Below are positions 25,187-34,111 of a stretch of DNA of 64,000 nucleotides, in pieces; position 1 is the first letter of the stretch; each line of letters begins with the position of its first letter. Under the pieces are notes generated by a model. That model saw only the letters and a program-made list of their open reading frames with translations. It was not told where the DNA came from and did not search any database. The stretch comes from an uncultured Eubacteriales bacterium (GTDB taxonomy: Bacteria > Bacillota > Clostridia > Oscillospirales > Acutalibacteraceae). Position numbers and translations under genes: made by a program. Location of the stretch: contig CAKTFN010000002.1 in NCBI GenBank assembly GCA_934561055.1, positions 309,659 to 373,658 of the forward strand, read 5' to 3'.

Positions 25187-26083
25187 TTAAGATTCCTTTT
25201 TTAAAATTACGTTAAACAGTATGTAGACTAAAACAAGCACCGCAATTGAACCGCAAAGAACGGCATACATTGCGCCGGGGCTCACGCTCTTTTCAAAGAA
25301 ATAAAGATTGCAGTCCATTGCGTCACGGATTGCTTTCACCGCTTCTTTTGGAAAACCGCTCTTTTCCATCTCAGAAAAGGCGCCCTGCATTGCGTGGTTA
25401 CGGATAAGACTTGTTGCGTATGTTCCGGGAAGGAAGGAAAGTACCTTTTGAAGTCCCGAAGAGAAACTGCTGATCGGCATATATGCGCCGCAAACAAAGC
25501 CGTAACCGGCGCTGACAATTGTTCCGACAGCGGAACTTTGTCCGTTTGTTGAAAGGAAAAAATTTATGCACGAGGAGATTGCAACGCCGAAAAGAGTCAG
25601 CAAAAAAACATCGAGCACCAAAAGCGCAACGTCCGAACCGGAAAGATACCAACCCGTTTTAAGGATATACAAAAGGCAAACTCCAAGTGCGGTGAACGTG
25701 ATGATAAGCGTTGAAAACGCACTTGAAAAAAAGTAAGCAACCGCAAGAGCGGAGCGTTTGACCGGCGAAACGCAAAAGTCCCTTCGTGCGCCGCTCACTT
25801 TATCCTGAACCATCAGCAGATTTGAGCAAAACGCAACTGTGACGCAGCTCACCGCAAGGAGCGAGGAAACAAGCTGGGCGGCAACCGCACCTTCAAGCAG
25901 CTTTTCGTCAATTTTCAAAAACTCCGGAATCGCCGAAGCGAAACTGTCTCTGTATACGTTCGCAAGGAAAGTCGCATAAAGCACAAGAAGAATCAGCGGC
26001 GTGATGAGCGACGTGAAAAACATTCCCTTGTCTTTGAAAAAAAGTTTTGTGTTTCGTTTTATCAGTGCAAAAACCGCATTCAT
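25187..26083 (-). CDS. ABC-2 type transporter permease
   Basis: A 298-residue membrane subunit with six hydrophobic spans and the ABC-2 layout: N-terminal cytoplasmic FALIKRNTKLFFKDKGMFFT leading into the first helix, a large extracytoplasmic loop, VQDKVSGARRDFCVSPVKRS in the central cytoplasmic loop, and a final LVLVYILFNVILKKES helix. Its ATG overlaps the TGA of the ATPase gene, so the two are translationally coupled and form one exporter. The substrate (drug, lipid or polysaccharide) cannot be told from sequence. Confidence 0.9.
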   Translation of the reverse strand: MNAVFALIKRNTKLFFKDKGMFFTSLITPLILLVLYATFLANVYRDSFASAIPEFLKIDEKLLEGAVAAQLVSSLLAVSCVTVAFCSNLLMVQDKVSGARRDFCVSPVKRSALAVAYFFSSAFSTLIITFTALGVCLLYILKTGWYLSGSDVALLVLDVFLLTLFGVAISSCINFFLSTNGQSSAVGTIVSAGYGFVCGAYMPISSFSSGLQKVLSFLPGTYATSLIRNHAMQGAFSEMEKSGFPKEAVKAIRDAMDCNLYFFEKSVSPGAMYAVLCGSIAVLVLVYILFNVILKKES

Positions 26084-26994
26084 TTTTCTTCGCCTCCCGT
26101 GAGTTTTTTTCCCGTTACGGAAAGGAAAACGTCGTCCATTTTTCCCTTTGTAATCTCGTAATCGGTGAAAAGCGACGGATATTTCCGAATAAGCTCCGTT
26201 GCTTTTTTCGTGTTTTCAACTTCAACGCGAAAACTTTCTCCGACCTTTTCATAAGGCAGGTTAAGCGTTTTAATCTGCTCTTCGGAGAGTGAGTAGAACG
26301 TTATGAAGTCGCCGGTATAGGCGTTTTTGAGTTCAAGCGGTGTTCCTTCGGCGGAAATTTTTCCGCCGTCAAGAATCACAACATAGTCCGCATCGGCGGC
26401 TTCCTCCATGTAATGAGTCGTGAGAAAAACGGTCATGTTCTTTTTTTCACGCAACTCTTTCACAACGTTCCAAAGAAGTTTTCTCGTTTGGGGATCAAGA
26501 CCCGTTGTCGGTTCATCGAGTATAAGAATTTCCGGCTCATGCAAAAGTGCCCGCGCAACATCGATTCTCCTTCTTTGTCCGCCGGAAAGCTTTCCGACCG
26601 GGCGGGAGAGAATATCTTCAAAATCAAGCAATTTTGAAAGAGCCGAAAGCCTTTGCAAAAACTGCTTTTTGCTCATTTTGTAAAGTGCGGCACGGCTTTC
26701 AAGGTTCTCTTTGACGGAAAGGGCTTTGTCAAGAACGCTGTTTTGAAAAACAACGCCGAGCTTTTTTGCAACCTCGCCGCTTCGTTCGCCGGCTTCTTTT
26801 CCGCAAACAAGAACGCTTCCGCCGTCCTTTTTGAGACTGCCGCACAAAATTGAAATCGTTGTGCTTTTTCCGGCGCCGTTCACACCGAGAAAGGCGAAAA
26901 GTTCGCCCCTTTTAACGTTGAACGAAAGATCTCGAACGGCTTTAACATCGCCGAACGACTTGTTAAGATTTTTTATTTCAATGATGTTTTCCAT
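26080..26994 (-). CDS. ABC transporter ATP-binding protein (DrrA/CcmA-like)
   Basis: A 304-residue cytoplasmic ATPase for the coupled ABC-2 permease. Walker A GVNGAGKSTTISILCG, Q-loop VVFQNSVLDKAL, signature KLSGGQRRRIDVARAL, Walker B ILILDEPTTGLD and switch His in FLTTHYMEEAADADY are all intact, and a C-terminal extension of about 80 residues (DDVFLSVTGKKL) is typical of DrrA-type ATPases. ATG 26994 with GGAG upstream is used; an in-frame TTG lies four codons earlier. A consensus-like promoter is at 27047-27075. Confidence 0.93.
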   Translation of the reverse strand: MENIIEIKNLNKSFGDVKAVRDLSFNVKRGELFAFLGVNGAGKSTTISILCGSLKKDGGSVLVCGKEAGERSGEVAKKLGVVFQNSVLDKALSVKENLESRAALYKMSKKQFLQRLSALSKLLDFEDILSRPVGKLSGGQRRRIDVARALLHEPEILILDEPTTGLDPQTRKLLWNVVKELREKKNMTVFLTTHYMEEAADADYVVILDGGKISAEGTPLELKNAYTGDFITFYSLSEEQIKTLNLPYEKVGESFRVEVENTKKATELIRKYPSLFTDYEITKGKMDDVFLSVTGKKLTGGEEK

Positions 26995-27046
26995 CGTTTT
27001 CTCCAATCGTATTTTTCATTCAAGCCTTCTTGCAAGGTTCGTTTTA

Positions 27047-27075
27047 AATATACGCCTTTTTGTCCGTTCTGTCAA
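27047..27075 (-). promoter_or_regulatory. promoter of the ABC exporter operon
   Basis: On the minus strand TTGACA (27070-27075), 17 bases, TATATT (27047-27052). Confidence 0.7.
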
Positions 27076-27135
27076 TTTCATCTTTTATCTTCTTTGCCGA
27101 AAAGACACGCCGTTTTTCCCGAGCCGCTTCAACTA

Positions 27136-27164
27136 TTGAAATTCCGACAGAATCGTGCTATCAT
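27136..27164 (+). promoter_or_regulatory. promoter of the PHP-queH operon
   Basis: TTGAAA (27136-27141), 17 bases, TATCAT (27159-27164), leading to the PHP gene at 27201. Confidence 0.6.
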
Positions 27165-27200
27165 TAAAGAAAAAACCGAACTTCCTGATTTTGAGGTATT

Positions 27201-27926
27201 ATGAAACTTTTTTATGACCTTCACCTTCACTCGTGTCTTTCGCCCTGCGGCGACAATGAAATGACGCCGTACAATCTCGTCAACATGGCGAAAATTCTCG
27301 GCTTTGACATCATTGCCCTCACCGACCACAACAGCACAAAAAACTGCCGGGCCGCAGTTTCCGCCGGAGAAAAAGCGAACCTCACCGTTGTTCCGGGAGC
27401 CGAACTTTGCACAAGCGAGGAAATTCACGTTGTTTGCCTTTTTCCTTCGGTTGAAGCGGCGGAAAAATTCGGAGAACACGTTTTCAACCTGATTCCGAAA
27501 ATCAAAAACAAACCGAAAATTTTCGGCGATCAATTCATCATGAACGATGAAGACGAGATTCTCGGTTCGGAAGAACTTCTTCTCACAACGGCAAGTTCTG
27601 TGAGCATTGACGCCGTTCCCGAGTTCGTCAAAAAATTCGGCGGAGTCTGCTTTCCGGCGCACATCGACAGAAGCTCTTACAGCATAATCTCCGCCCTCGG
27701 AACGTTCGGCGAAGAACTGAACGTCAAAGCGTTTGAGCTGACGCCCGACGCAGACATAAACGAATATCTTCAAAAATATCCGGCAACGGGGGGAAAACTG
27801 TGCCTTCGCAATTCGGACGCACATTACCTTGAAAACATGCGCCTTCCGGAGAACACGATTGACCTTCCGGAAAACAGCGCACCCGCCCTCATCGAATACC
27901 TGAAAAATTTCAACACATCGGAGTGA
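27201..27926 (+). CDS. PHP domain phosphoesterase
   Basis: A 241-residue cytoplasmic metallo-hydrolase of the PHP family. Metal-ligand motifs are present in order: YDLHLHSCLSPCGDNE, ALTDHNSTKN, PGAELCTSEEIHVVCLF, CFPAHIDRSSYS and RNSDAHYLENM. Such stand-alone PHP proteins hydrolyse phosphate esters such as nucleoside or histidinol phosphates; the exact substrate here is unknown. It is the first of three closely packed genes (C_GCAxxG_C_C protein, QueH fusion). Confidence 0.88.
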   Translation: MKLFYDLHLHSCLSPCGDNEMTPYNLVNMAKILGFDIIALTDHNSTKNCRAAVSAGEKANLTVVPGAELCTSEEIHVVCLFPSVEAAEKFGEHVFNLIPKIKNKPKIFGDQFIMNDEDEILGSEELLLTTASSVSIDAVPEFVKKFGGVCFPAHIDRSSYSIISALGTFGEELNVKAFELTPDADINEYLQKYPATGGKLCLRNSDAHYLENMRLPENTIDLPENSAPALIEYLKNFNTSE

Positions 27927-27931
27927 TACAT

Positions 27932-28396
27932 ATGAAAAGAAGCGAAAAAGCAAAGGAGCTTTTCAAAACGGGGCTTAACTGCTCTCAATCGGTTGTTGCC
28001 GCCTTTGCGGACGAACTCGGTCTTTCAAAAACCCAAGCGGCAAAACTTTCTTGCGGACTCGGCGGCGGCGTCGGAAGGCAAAGGGAGGTTTGCGGAGCCG
28101 TTTGCGGCGCGGCAATTGTTCTCGGTTTCTTTTTCGGCGGAGATGACGGAAAAGACAAAATGTCCGCCTATTCGGCCGTTCAGCAGTTCTCCGAAGAATT
28201 CAAAAAACAAAACCGTTCAATAATCTGCCGTGAGCTTCTCGGCCTTTCGGAAAAAGAAAAAATCGTTCCTTCTCCCGAGGCGAGAACCGAAACTTATTAC
28301 AAAAAACGTCCCTGCGCCGAACTCGTCGGCGACGCGGCTTCGATTACTGAAAAGATTCTTTTTGAAAACGGTTTTTTGGGTGAGAAAAATGCGTAA
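27932..28396 (+). CDS. C_GCAxxG_C_C family protein
   Basis: A 154-residue cytoplasmic protein of the C_GCAxxG_C_C family, named for its spaced Cys/Gly pattern. Seen here: GLNCSQSVVAAFADELGLSK, LSCGLGGGVGRQREVCGAVC, GAAIVLGFFFG, then SIICRELLG and the later RPCAELVGDAA. These Cys are thought to form a metal or redox site; no function is proven. ATG 27932 is used (GGAG about 9 bases upstream) rather than the GTG at 27923. The end overlaps the next gene's start by 8 bases. Confidence 0.88.
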   Translation: MKRSEKAKELFKTGLNCSQSVVAAFADELGLSKTQAAKLSCGLGGGVGRQREVCGAVCGAAIVLGFFFGGDDGKDKMSAYSAVQQFSEEFKKQNRSIICRELLGLSEKEKIVPSPEARTETYYKKRPCAELVGDAASITEKILFENGFLGEKNA

Positions 28397-29777
28397 CTTT
28401 CAAAAAGAGCTTGAAAAAATAATTGAGGAGAATGAAAAAAACGGCGTTGTTCCTTCGCTTCTCCTTCATTCCTGCTGCGCTCCGTGCAGCAGCTACTGCC
28501 TCGAGTACCTTTCAAACCATTTCAAAATTACCGTTCTTTATTACAACCCGAATCTTTACCCTTGTGAGGAATACGAAAGAAGGGTCGGCGAACAGCGAAA
28601 GCTTGTCTCGGCTTTTCCGTCAAAATATCCGATTTCTCTCGTTGAGGAAAAGGGCGACCCGAAGGATTTTTTCTCTGCGGTGAAGGGACTCGAAAAAATA
28701 AGGGAGGGCGGCGAACGGTGCTTTGCCTGCTTTAAGCTTCGGCTTGAAAGGGCGGCAAAATTCGCAAAGGAAAACGCCTTTGATTACTTCACAACCACCC
28801 TCACGATAAGTCCGCTCAAAAACGCTCAAAAGCTCAACGAAATCGGCGAGGCCGCCGGAGAAAAATTCGGCGTTGCCCACCTCCCGTCGGACTTCAAAAA
28901 GAAAAACGGCTATAAGCGTTCGGTCGAGCTTTCAAAGCTTTACGGGCTTTACCGGCAGGATTACTGCGGCTGCGTTTTTTCAAAAAAAGAGCGTGAGGAA
29001 GCGGAAAAAGAAAAGGAAAGAAAAAGCATAAACTATCAGGACATAAACGCCGAAACAATCGACTCATGGATAAAAGACGGCTGGGAATGGGGAAAACCGA
29101 TTTCCCACGAAACCTTTGAAAAGGCAAAGAATGGGGAATGGAACGTTCTTCTCACCCCGACAAAATTCGTTCCGCACGACTGGTTCGGAGAACTCAAAGG
29201 GAAAAAGGTTCTCGGCCTTGCGAGCGGCGGAGGACAGCAGATGCCGGTTTTTTCGGCTCTCGGCGCAGACTGCACCGTTCTCGATTACTCCGTTCTTCAG
29301 CTTGAAAGCGAGCGTGAATTTGCCGAAAAGGAAGGCTATGAAATAAACATCGTCCGCGCGGATATGTCAAAACCGCTTCCGTTTGAGAGCGAAAGCTTTG
29401 ACCTCATCTTTCACCCGGTTTCAAACATTTACGTCAAAGATGTTTTGCCGATTTGGAGGGAATGTTTCCGGATTTTAAAAAAAGGCGGAGTTCTCCTTTC
29501 CGGCCTTGACAACGGACTTTGCTACGCTTTTGACAACGACGAAAAGGAACTCAGATTCACTCTTCCGTTTGATCCGATTGAAAACGGGGAACACAGAAAA
29601 TTCCTTGAAGCGGACAACAGCGGTTTTCAGTTTTCTCACACACTTGAAGAACAGCTCGGCGGTCAGCTCAAAGCCGGCTTCGTTTTGACCGACCTTTTTG
29701 AGGACACAAGCGGAGAAGGCAATCTTCACGAACACAATGTTCCGACTTTTATCGCAACAAGAGCGGTGAAAAAATAA
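28389..29777 (+). CDS. queH: QueH epoxyqueuosine reductase fused to a SAM methyltransferase
   Basis: A 462-residue two-domain protein. Residues 1 to about 210 are QueH (DUF208 type), which reduces epoxyqueuosine to queuosine in tRNA: HSCCAPCSSYCLEYL, YYNPNLYPCEEYERR, ERCFACFKLRLERAA and YRQDYCGCVFS give the Cys set for cluster and active site. From about residue 213 the sequence INYQDINAETIDSWIKDGWE and VLGLASGGGQQMPVFSALGA is a class I SAM-dependent methyltransferase of a kind normally encoded as its own gene. No stop or frameshift separates them. The methyl acceptor is unknown. ATG 28389 overlaps the stop of the preceding gene. Confidence 0.85.
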   Translation: MRNFQKELEKIIEENEKNGVVPSLLLHSCCAPCSSYCLEYLSNHFKITVLYYNPNLYPCEEYERRVGEQRKLVSAFPSKYPISLVEEKGDPKDFFSAVKGLEKIREGGERCFACFKLRLERAAKFAKENAFDYFTTTLTISPLKNAQKLNEIGEAAGEKFGVAHLPSDFKKKNGYKRSVELSKLYGLYRQDYCGCVFSKKEREEAEKEKERKSINYQDINAETIDSWIKDGWEWGKPISHETFEKAKNGEWNVLLTPTKFVPHDWFGELKGKKVLGLASGGGQQMPVFSALGADCTVLDYSVLQLESEREFAEKEGYEINIVRADMSKPLPFESESFDLIFHPVSNIYVKDVLPIWRECFRILKKGGVLLSGLDNGLCYAFDNDEKELRFTLPFDPIENGEHRKFLEADNSGFQFSHTLEEQLGGQLKAGFVLTDLFEDTSGEGNLHEHNVPTFIATRAVKK

Positions 29778-29787
29778 AGCGAAAATC

Positions 29788-29826
29788 AAAAAAGCTGCTG
29801 CGTTCATTGAGCGCAACAGCTTTTTG
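29788..29826. terminator. bidirectional terminator (queH fusion / DHHW gene)
   Basis: AAAAGCTGCTGCG / CGCAACAGCTTTT stem, one mismatch, with T-runs on both strands between convergent genes. Confidence 0.75.
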
Positions 29827-29834
29827 CTTTTATT

Positions 29835-31013
29835 CTATGATTCCAAAGCGGCGGCAAGCGACGTGTCGCCGAGGAAAGTATCCATATTATAGACGAACAG
29901 AACGTGAGTGAACTGGGTTTCGCCCATAATGCCTTTGAGACTGTCGGAGAAGTATCTCGGATCGATCACAACAATTTTTGAAAAATACGGCGTGAGCATC
30001 GGAAGAAGGCAGTTCGCATAGGAATCCTTGAAAACGAGGAGAGTTGCCGTTGTTTCCGCTGTTGTTGTAATCACAACCTTGTCATAGTTTCCGCCGAGGA
30101 AAACTTCATATTGGTTTTTTTGATTCAGCTTTTCCTTTTCAAAAAGAGTTGCCGTTTTTCTTCCGGACGATTCGTAAAGAACGGTGTACTTTCCGGCTTC
30201 CTTTTTCGGGACGCAAATTTCAATTTTGTCCGTTGCGTCTGCAACGGCGGCCGAGGAGGAAAGCGTTCCTTGGAACGAATCGGAAACGGTGAAAAAGGAA
30301 TATCCCTTTTCCTTCGTTTCAAGCTTCCATGCGTCGGAAAGTCCCTTGAACGCAAGGTATGCGCCGCGGGTTGTCCAGTGGTGGTCGGTACGGTAAAAGA
30401 GGGTGTCTTTTTTGCCGTACTTTTCAAAGGAGGCTTTGCAATCAACCCACGAAAAGGTTGAAAGTGCCTTTTGAATCGTTTTGAACGCTTCGCTTCTGTC
30501 CTCAATCTTCAGCCCCTTCGGGAGCTTTTCCGGAAGAATATCCGTTGCATTCGGAGAAAGAACGAAAGCTTTTTTGAGCTTTTTGTTTTTTTGGGAAAAG
30601 GCGGTGATTGCATCGGTCAGTTCCTTGATTTTTTCTCCGTCGGGTTTTGCCGGCGCTTCAAAAAGGAAGTTGTCCTTTCCGATATATATTCCGTTTTCCT
30701 CGGTTTTTCCGAGGGAGCGTTCAAATTTTGTTTTGAACGCAATCAGCTTGTCACGAAGGGGAAACTGATCATTGAAATATGTTTCAAAGTTTTTCATGAA
30801 GCTTCCGTCGGTAACCGCAGAAATCGAAAAGGCCGGAAACTTTTTGAGAACACGGTTTTCGCTTTCGGACTTTTCCTTGTCCGGAGTTGCGATTGCCAAA
30901 ACGAGAATGCCGAAAACAATCACGAAAAAGACCGCAGCGGTCACCGCGCAAACAGCGGTTATCCGCTTTTTTTTGCGGATTGCATTTTCGTTTTTTTCAG
31001 TGTTGTTAGTCAT
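29835..31013 (-). CDS. DHHW-family surface protein (AlgX/AlgJ-like acyltransfer partner)
   Basis: A 392-residue membrane-anchored extracytoplasmic protein. One N-terminal helix (ITAVCAVTAAVFFVIVFGIL) follows a basic cytoplasmic segment. The family block NFETYFNDQFPLRDKLIAFK and the catalytic-type motif FYRTDHHWTTRGAYLAF (Asp-His-His-Trp) are clear, with a later LLVFKDSYANCLLPML carrying the SGNH-like Ser. Such proteins work with MBOAT acyltransferases in O-acetylating cell-surface polymers. It is the last gene of the SGNH-DUF4358-MBOAT-DHHW operon, 12 bases after the MBOAT gene. Confidence 0.88.
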   Translation of the reverse strand: MTNNTEKNENAIRKKKRITAVCAVTAAVFFVIVFGILVLAIATPDKEKSESENRVLKKFPAFSISAVTDGSFMKNFETYFNDQFPLRDKLIAFKTKFERSLGKTEENGIYIGKDNFLFEAPAKPDGEKIKELTDAITAFSQKNKKLKKAFVLSPNATDILPEKLPKGLKIEDRSEAFKTIQKALSTFSWVDCKASFEKYGKKDTLFYRTDHHWTTRGAYLAFKGLSDAWKLETKEKGYSFFTVSDSFQGTLSSSAAVADATDKIEICVPKKEAGKYTVLYESSGRKTATLFEKEKLNQKNQYEVFLGGNYDKVVITTTAETTATLLVFKDSYANCLLPMLTPYFSKIVVIDPRYFSDSLKGIMGETQFTHVLFVYNMDTFLGDTSLAAALES

Positions 31014-31025
31014 TGCAAAAACCTC

Positions 31026-32441
31026 TTAAAATCTGAAATAAAGGAACGGATTATATGTGCTTGAGACGATGAAAATAATGCAAAGGATGAAAACAACGAT
31101 ATATCCCGCCGCCTGAAAAGCAAGTCTGAGCGGAACGTTTTTGAGCGTCGGAAGCTTTTTGAAAAAGCCGAGCGCACTGAGGCTCATTACGGCGAACGGG
31201 AAAATATTGTTCCTGAGAAGATATCCCGTGTCGGCTGAAACGAAGCCGTTCGCACCGAACATCGAACTAAGGAATCCGACCGCAGAAGAAAGCGTTTCGC
31301 TTGAGAAGAAGACCCAACCGATGATTACGATGAGCATTGTTATCACTCTTCTCAACGGACGGGGAATTTTTTCAAGAACGTTGTTGAAGACATATTTTTC
31401 CGCAATGAGAAGAATTCCGTAAAATGCTCCCCATGCAACAAAGTTCCAGCTTGCGCCGTGCCAAAGTCCGGTCAGCGTCCAAACGGCGGCAATGTTGAAA
31501 ATTGTTCTTGCCGTTCCCTTTCTATTTCCTCCGAGGGGAATATAAACGTAATCTCTGAACCAGCTTGAAAGCGAAATGTGCCAGCGGCTCCAAAAGTCTT
31601 TGATCGAAACCGCACAGTAGGGGAAATTGAAGTTATGAACAAAGTCAAAGCCGAACATTTTTCCGAGACCGACCGCCATATCACTGTAGCCGGAAAAGTC
31701 AAAGTAAATCTGAAGCGTGTAGCAAAGAATCGCAAACCATGCGTCAACCGCCTTGAGCGATGAAGCCCCGCCGGCGCAAATATTTGTGTATACCGCTCCG
31801 ATCGTGTTGGCAAAAATGACCTTTTTTCCGAGACCCCGGATGAAAAAGAGCGTTCCGGCCGAAAACTTTCTGACGTTGTGTTCACGGGAAGAAAGCGCTT
31901 TTTCAATGTCGTTATACTGAACGATGGGTCCGGCAATGAGCTGGGGGAACATTGAAATATATGTTGCAAAATTCAGAATGCTTTTCTGCGCCCGGCAGTC
32001 CTTTCTGTAAACGTCAATGACATAGGAAAGAACCTGGAAAGTATAAAACGAAATTCCGACCGGGAGAGAAAGCGGTTCATATTTTATATTGAGCGAAAAA
32101 ATCGAATTAATGTTTTCAACAACAAAGCCCGAATACTTGAAAAAGCCGAGAATAAGAAGATTGAAAAGAACCGCAAAAACAAAAATCCTTTTCCGTACTT
32201 TCGGATTATTCCCGTTTTTTTCAATGTCAATTCCGGCATTGAAGTTATATACGATGCTCAAAAGCATGAGAACGATGTAAACCGGCTCGCCCCACGCATA
32301 AAAAACAAGGCTCGACAGGCAGAGCACGATATTCTTTTTTGTAAGCTCTTTTCGTTCGTCATTTCTGAAAAAGGGAATGAAATAAAAAGCAAAAACAATT
32401 GGAAGAAAAACGAACAAAAAGGTTGCGCTGCTGAAAACCAT
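31026..32441 (-). CDS. MBOAT family O-acyltransferase
   Basis: A 471-residue polytopic membrane acyltransferase of the AlgI/DltB/PatA type that moves acyl groups across the membrane for O-acetylation of surface polymers. Typical blocks are MVFSSATFLFVFLPIVFAFY at the start, LPVGISFYTFQVLSYVIDVY, YISMFPQLIAGPIVQY, QIYFDFSGYSDMAVGLGKMF, FWSRWHISLSSWFRDYVYIP and the catalytic His in LTGLWHGASWNFVAWG. It lies between the DUF4358 and DHHW genes, so the acyl group is probably handed to the DHHW protein. The acceptor polymer is unknown. Confidence 0.93.
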   Translation of the reverse strand: MVFSSATFLFVFLPIVFAFYFIPFFRNDERKELTKKNIVLCLSSLVFYAWGEPVYIVLMLLSIVYNFNAGIDIEKNGNNPKVRKRIFVFAVLFNLLILGFFKYSGFVVENINSIFSLNIKYEPLSLPVGISFYTFQVLSYVIDVYRKDCRAQKSILNFATYISMFPQLIAGPIVQYNDIEKALSSREHNVRKFSAGTLFFIRGLGKKVIFANTIGAVYTNICAGGASSLKAVDAWFAILCYTLQIYFDFSGYSDMAVGLGKMFGFDFVHNFNFPYCAVSIKDFWSRWHISLSSWFRDYVYIPLGGNRKGTARTIFNIAAVWTLTGLWHGASWNFVAWGAFYGILLIAEKYVFNNVLEKIPRPLRRVITMLIVIIGWVFFSSETLSSAVGFLSSMFGANGFVSADTGYLLRNNIFPFAVMSLSALGFFKKLPTLKNVPLRLAFQAAGYIVVFILCIIFIVSSTYNPFLYFRF

Positions 32442-32493
32442 TGGGCAAACTCCTTTTTTACTTCTGCGAATTTTTAAAAATCCGATCCGAAAC

Positions 32494-32964
32494 TCAAAGC
32501 GCTTTTTTGAACGCTTTCACAATCGGTTGGGGCGAATCGGAAACAACGTAAAGAACGAACTTTCCTTTTTTGACGAGGACATAATTTTCCAAAAGAGCAC
32601 TCTGTTCGGGCGCATAGTTTTTGAAAAGAGCCTTTTTTGAGTCAACCCGGCTTTGAATCGATTCAACGATTTTTTGAACGTCGTCCTTGCTTTTCGTTTC
32701 AACCAAAAGAAGCTCACGAACCTCCATGATTGAGTCCGAAGAAATATAAACAACGTTTTCAACGTCCTCCTCACCGAAGGAAAACTCTTTTTTAAGCGTT
32801 TTATCGTCACGAACCTTAAGCTCGCCAATTTCAAACGATTCAATAACCGGGGTGAAAACCTCTTCTCCGGTTTTTGAAGAACCGCCGTTTTGAACGAGAA
32901 GAATCAAAATGAAAACGGCAAGAAAAACAACGCAGAGAATTTGAGAAAACTTTTCTTTGCTCAT
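32494..32964 (-). CDS. DUF4358 domain-containing protein
   Basis: A 156-residue single-span membrane protein: helix ILCVVFLAVFILILLVQNG near the N-terminus, then an extracytoplasmic DUF4358 domain (IESFEIGELKVRDDKTLKKE, FSFGEEDVENVVYISSDS, YAPEQSALLENYVLVKKG). DUF4358 proteins recur with MBOAT/SGNH genes in Clostridia, and some are predicted to assist surface acylation; no biochemical role is established. ATGA overlap with the upstream SGNH gene shows translational coupling. Confidence 0.85.
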   Translation of the reverse strand: MSKEKFSQILCVVFLAVFILILLVQNGGSSKTGEEVFTPVIESFEIGELKVRDDKTLKKEFSFGEEDVENVVYISSDSIMEVRELLLVETKSKDDVQKIVESIQSRVDSKKALFKNYAPEQSALLENYVLVKKGKFVLYVVSDSPQPIVKAFKKAL

Positions 32965-33761
32965 GCGTATATCTCCATTTCTCTCATGATAAATTTGAGC
33001 CAGTAATCGTTATAGAACGAATAGGAAAGGTGAATTCCGTCCGCACCGTAAAAATCATGACCGACAAAAACGCTTGAAGAATCAAGATATTCAACGCCGA
33101 GTTCCTTGCTCATTTTAATGAGACGGTTGTTATATCTTGAAACATATTTGAACCTGTTCGCCGTTGCGACTGAAGTGTCAACCGGGAAAAGAAGGCTGAC
33201 GATAATTCTTGTGTCCGGAAGGCTCTTTTTGAGCTTTTGAATGTCCTTTGTGTATTGACTGATGAAGCTGTCAACGTGATACTCCTGATCGCCGATCATG
33301 TTGAGTCCGTAATGAAGTATGAGAACCGGAGGACGGACGGAGATGATGTTCGGCATGACCGACTCAAGGTGAGAAAGGCTTGCGCTGACTTTTGCAAAAA
33401 TATGACTGCTGTTGAGAACGCCGTAAGCTTCAAGACCTTCCATCAGCGAGTCGCCTGCGATATAAACATTTGAAAAAACTTTTCTGTAAGAAAGCTTTCC
33501 GCTTTCAATGAGCTTAATCTGTTTTTCAACGAGTCCCTGAATCGCTTCAATCTGATTGAGCTCCTCCTGCTTTTTCTTCGCTTCGGCAATTGCCTTGTCA
33601 ACCTTTTCAACGGAAACGCCGGCATATGAATCAAGAACCGAAACGCCGGCGGAGGTATCTTCATGAGCGGTATTCTTCTTTGAATTGATGATTAAAAAAT
33701 TGGTCGTCGGATAAATTGCAATAACCGCAAGAACAATGATTACGGCAACAAGTTTTTTCAA
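32961..33761 (-). CDS. SGNH/GDSL-family hydrolase, membrane-anchored
   Basis: A 266-residue protein with an N-terminal hydrophobic anchor (LVAVIIVLAVIAIYPTTNFL), a coiled-coil-like segment (KAIAEAKKKQEELNQIEAI), then an SGNH hydrolase domain: block I VYIAGDSLMEGLEAYG with the catalytic Ser, LILHYGLNMIG, and block V ADGIHLSYSFYNDYW with the Asp/His pair. It likely adds or removes O-acetyl groups outside the membrane. I use the TTG at 33761 because AAGGAGG lies 8 bases upstream; further upstream in-frame codons have no ribosome site. It is the first gene of the surface acylation operon. Confidence 0.82.
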   Translation of the reverse strand: MKKLVAVIIVLAVIAIYPTTNFLIINSKKNTAHEDTSAGVSVLDSYAGVSVEKVDKAIAEAKKKQEELNQIEAIQGLVEKQIKLIESGKLSYRKVFSNVYIAGDSLMEGLEAYGVLNSSHIFAKVSASLSHLESVMPNIISVRPPVLILHYGLNMIGDQEYHVDSFISQYTKDIQKLKKSLPDTRIIVSLLFPVDTSVATANRFKYVSRYNNRLIKMSKELGVEYLDSSSVFVGHDFYGADGIHLSYSFYNDYWLKFIMREMEIYA

Positions 33762-33975
33762 CGCGAATACCTCCTTTATTTTTCTTTTATCTTTTAATTC
33801 TTCATAGATTTTATACTTGAATCCGCCATAAATCAATAGCAAAAGTAGATAATTAATATTAATTTAACACGTTTTTATTGGGCAAAAAATCACCCCGAAA
33901 AAACTCAACAAAAACCAAAAACCGGAAGGGCAAAAAGCAGGAACTTTTGCACAATCGCAAAAGAAAAAATGCCGC

Positions 33976-34004
33976 TTGACAAAAGTCATGCGGACGGATA
34001 TAAT
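33976..34004 (+). promoter_or_regulatory. perfect consensus promoter of the antitoxin-type RNA
   Basis: TTGACA (33976-33981), 17 bases, TATAAT (33999-34004). Both hexamers match the sigma-A consensus exactly, with no protein gene downstream on this strand. Confidence 0.85.
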
Positions 34005-34010
34005 ATAAAT

Positions 34011-34100
34011 ATAAAGAAGGTACCGCAATGAGCGGTTACTCTTTTAATGTGATGTTTTAAGAAACACCGCCATGTGAGAGTGGGCGGTGTTTCTTAGTTT
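34011..34100 (+). ncRNA. probable antisense RNA antitoxin (Fst/RNA II-like)
   Basis: A short transcript predicted from the consensus promoter to a perfect 14-bp hairpin (TAAGAAACACCGCC / GGCGGTGTTTCTTA, 34058-34096). Its 5' part has AAGGTACCGCAA...GCGGTTACTC, which resembles in the same orientation the 5' leader of the opposing toxin mRNA (AAGGTAACGCAA...GCGGTTGCTC). Convergent transcripts with matching 5' repeats and a shared terminator hairpin are the layout of the Enterococcus par (Fst) system. No RBS-led ORF was seen in it. Confidence 0.6.
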
Positions 34101-34111
34101 ATGCTAAGAAA

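Noticed and set aside
27129..27953. 274-residue open frame on the minus strand
   Set aside because: It lies wholly opposite the PHP gene, is rich in Phe/Val/Arg typical of antisense frames in this genome, and has no ribosome site.
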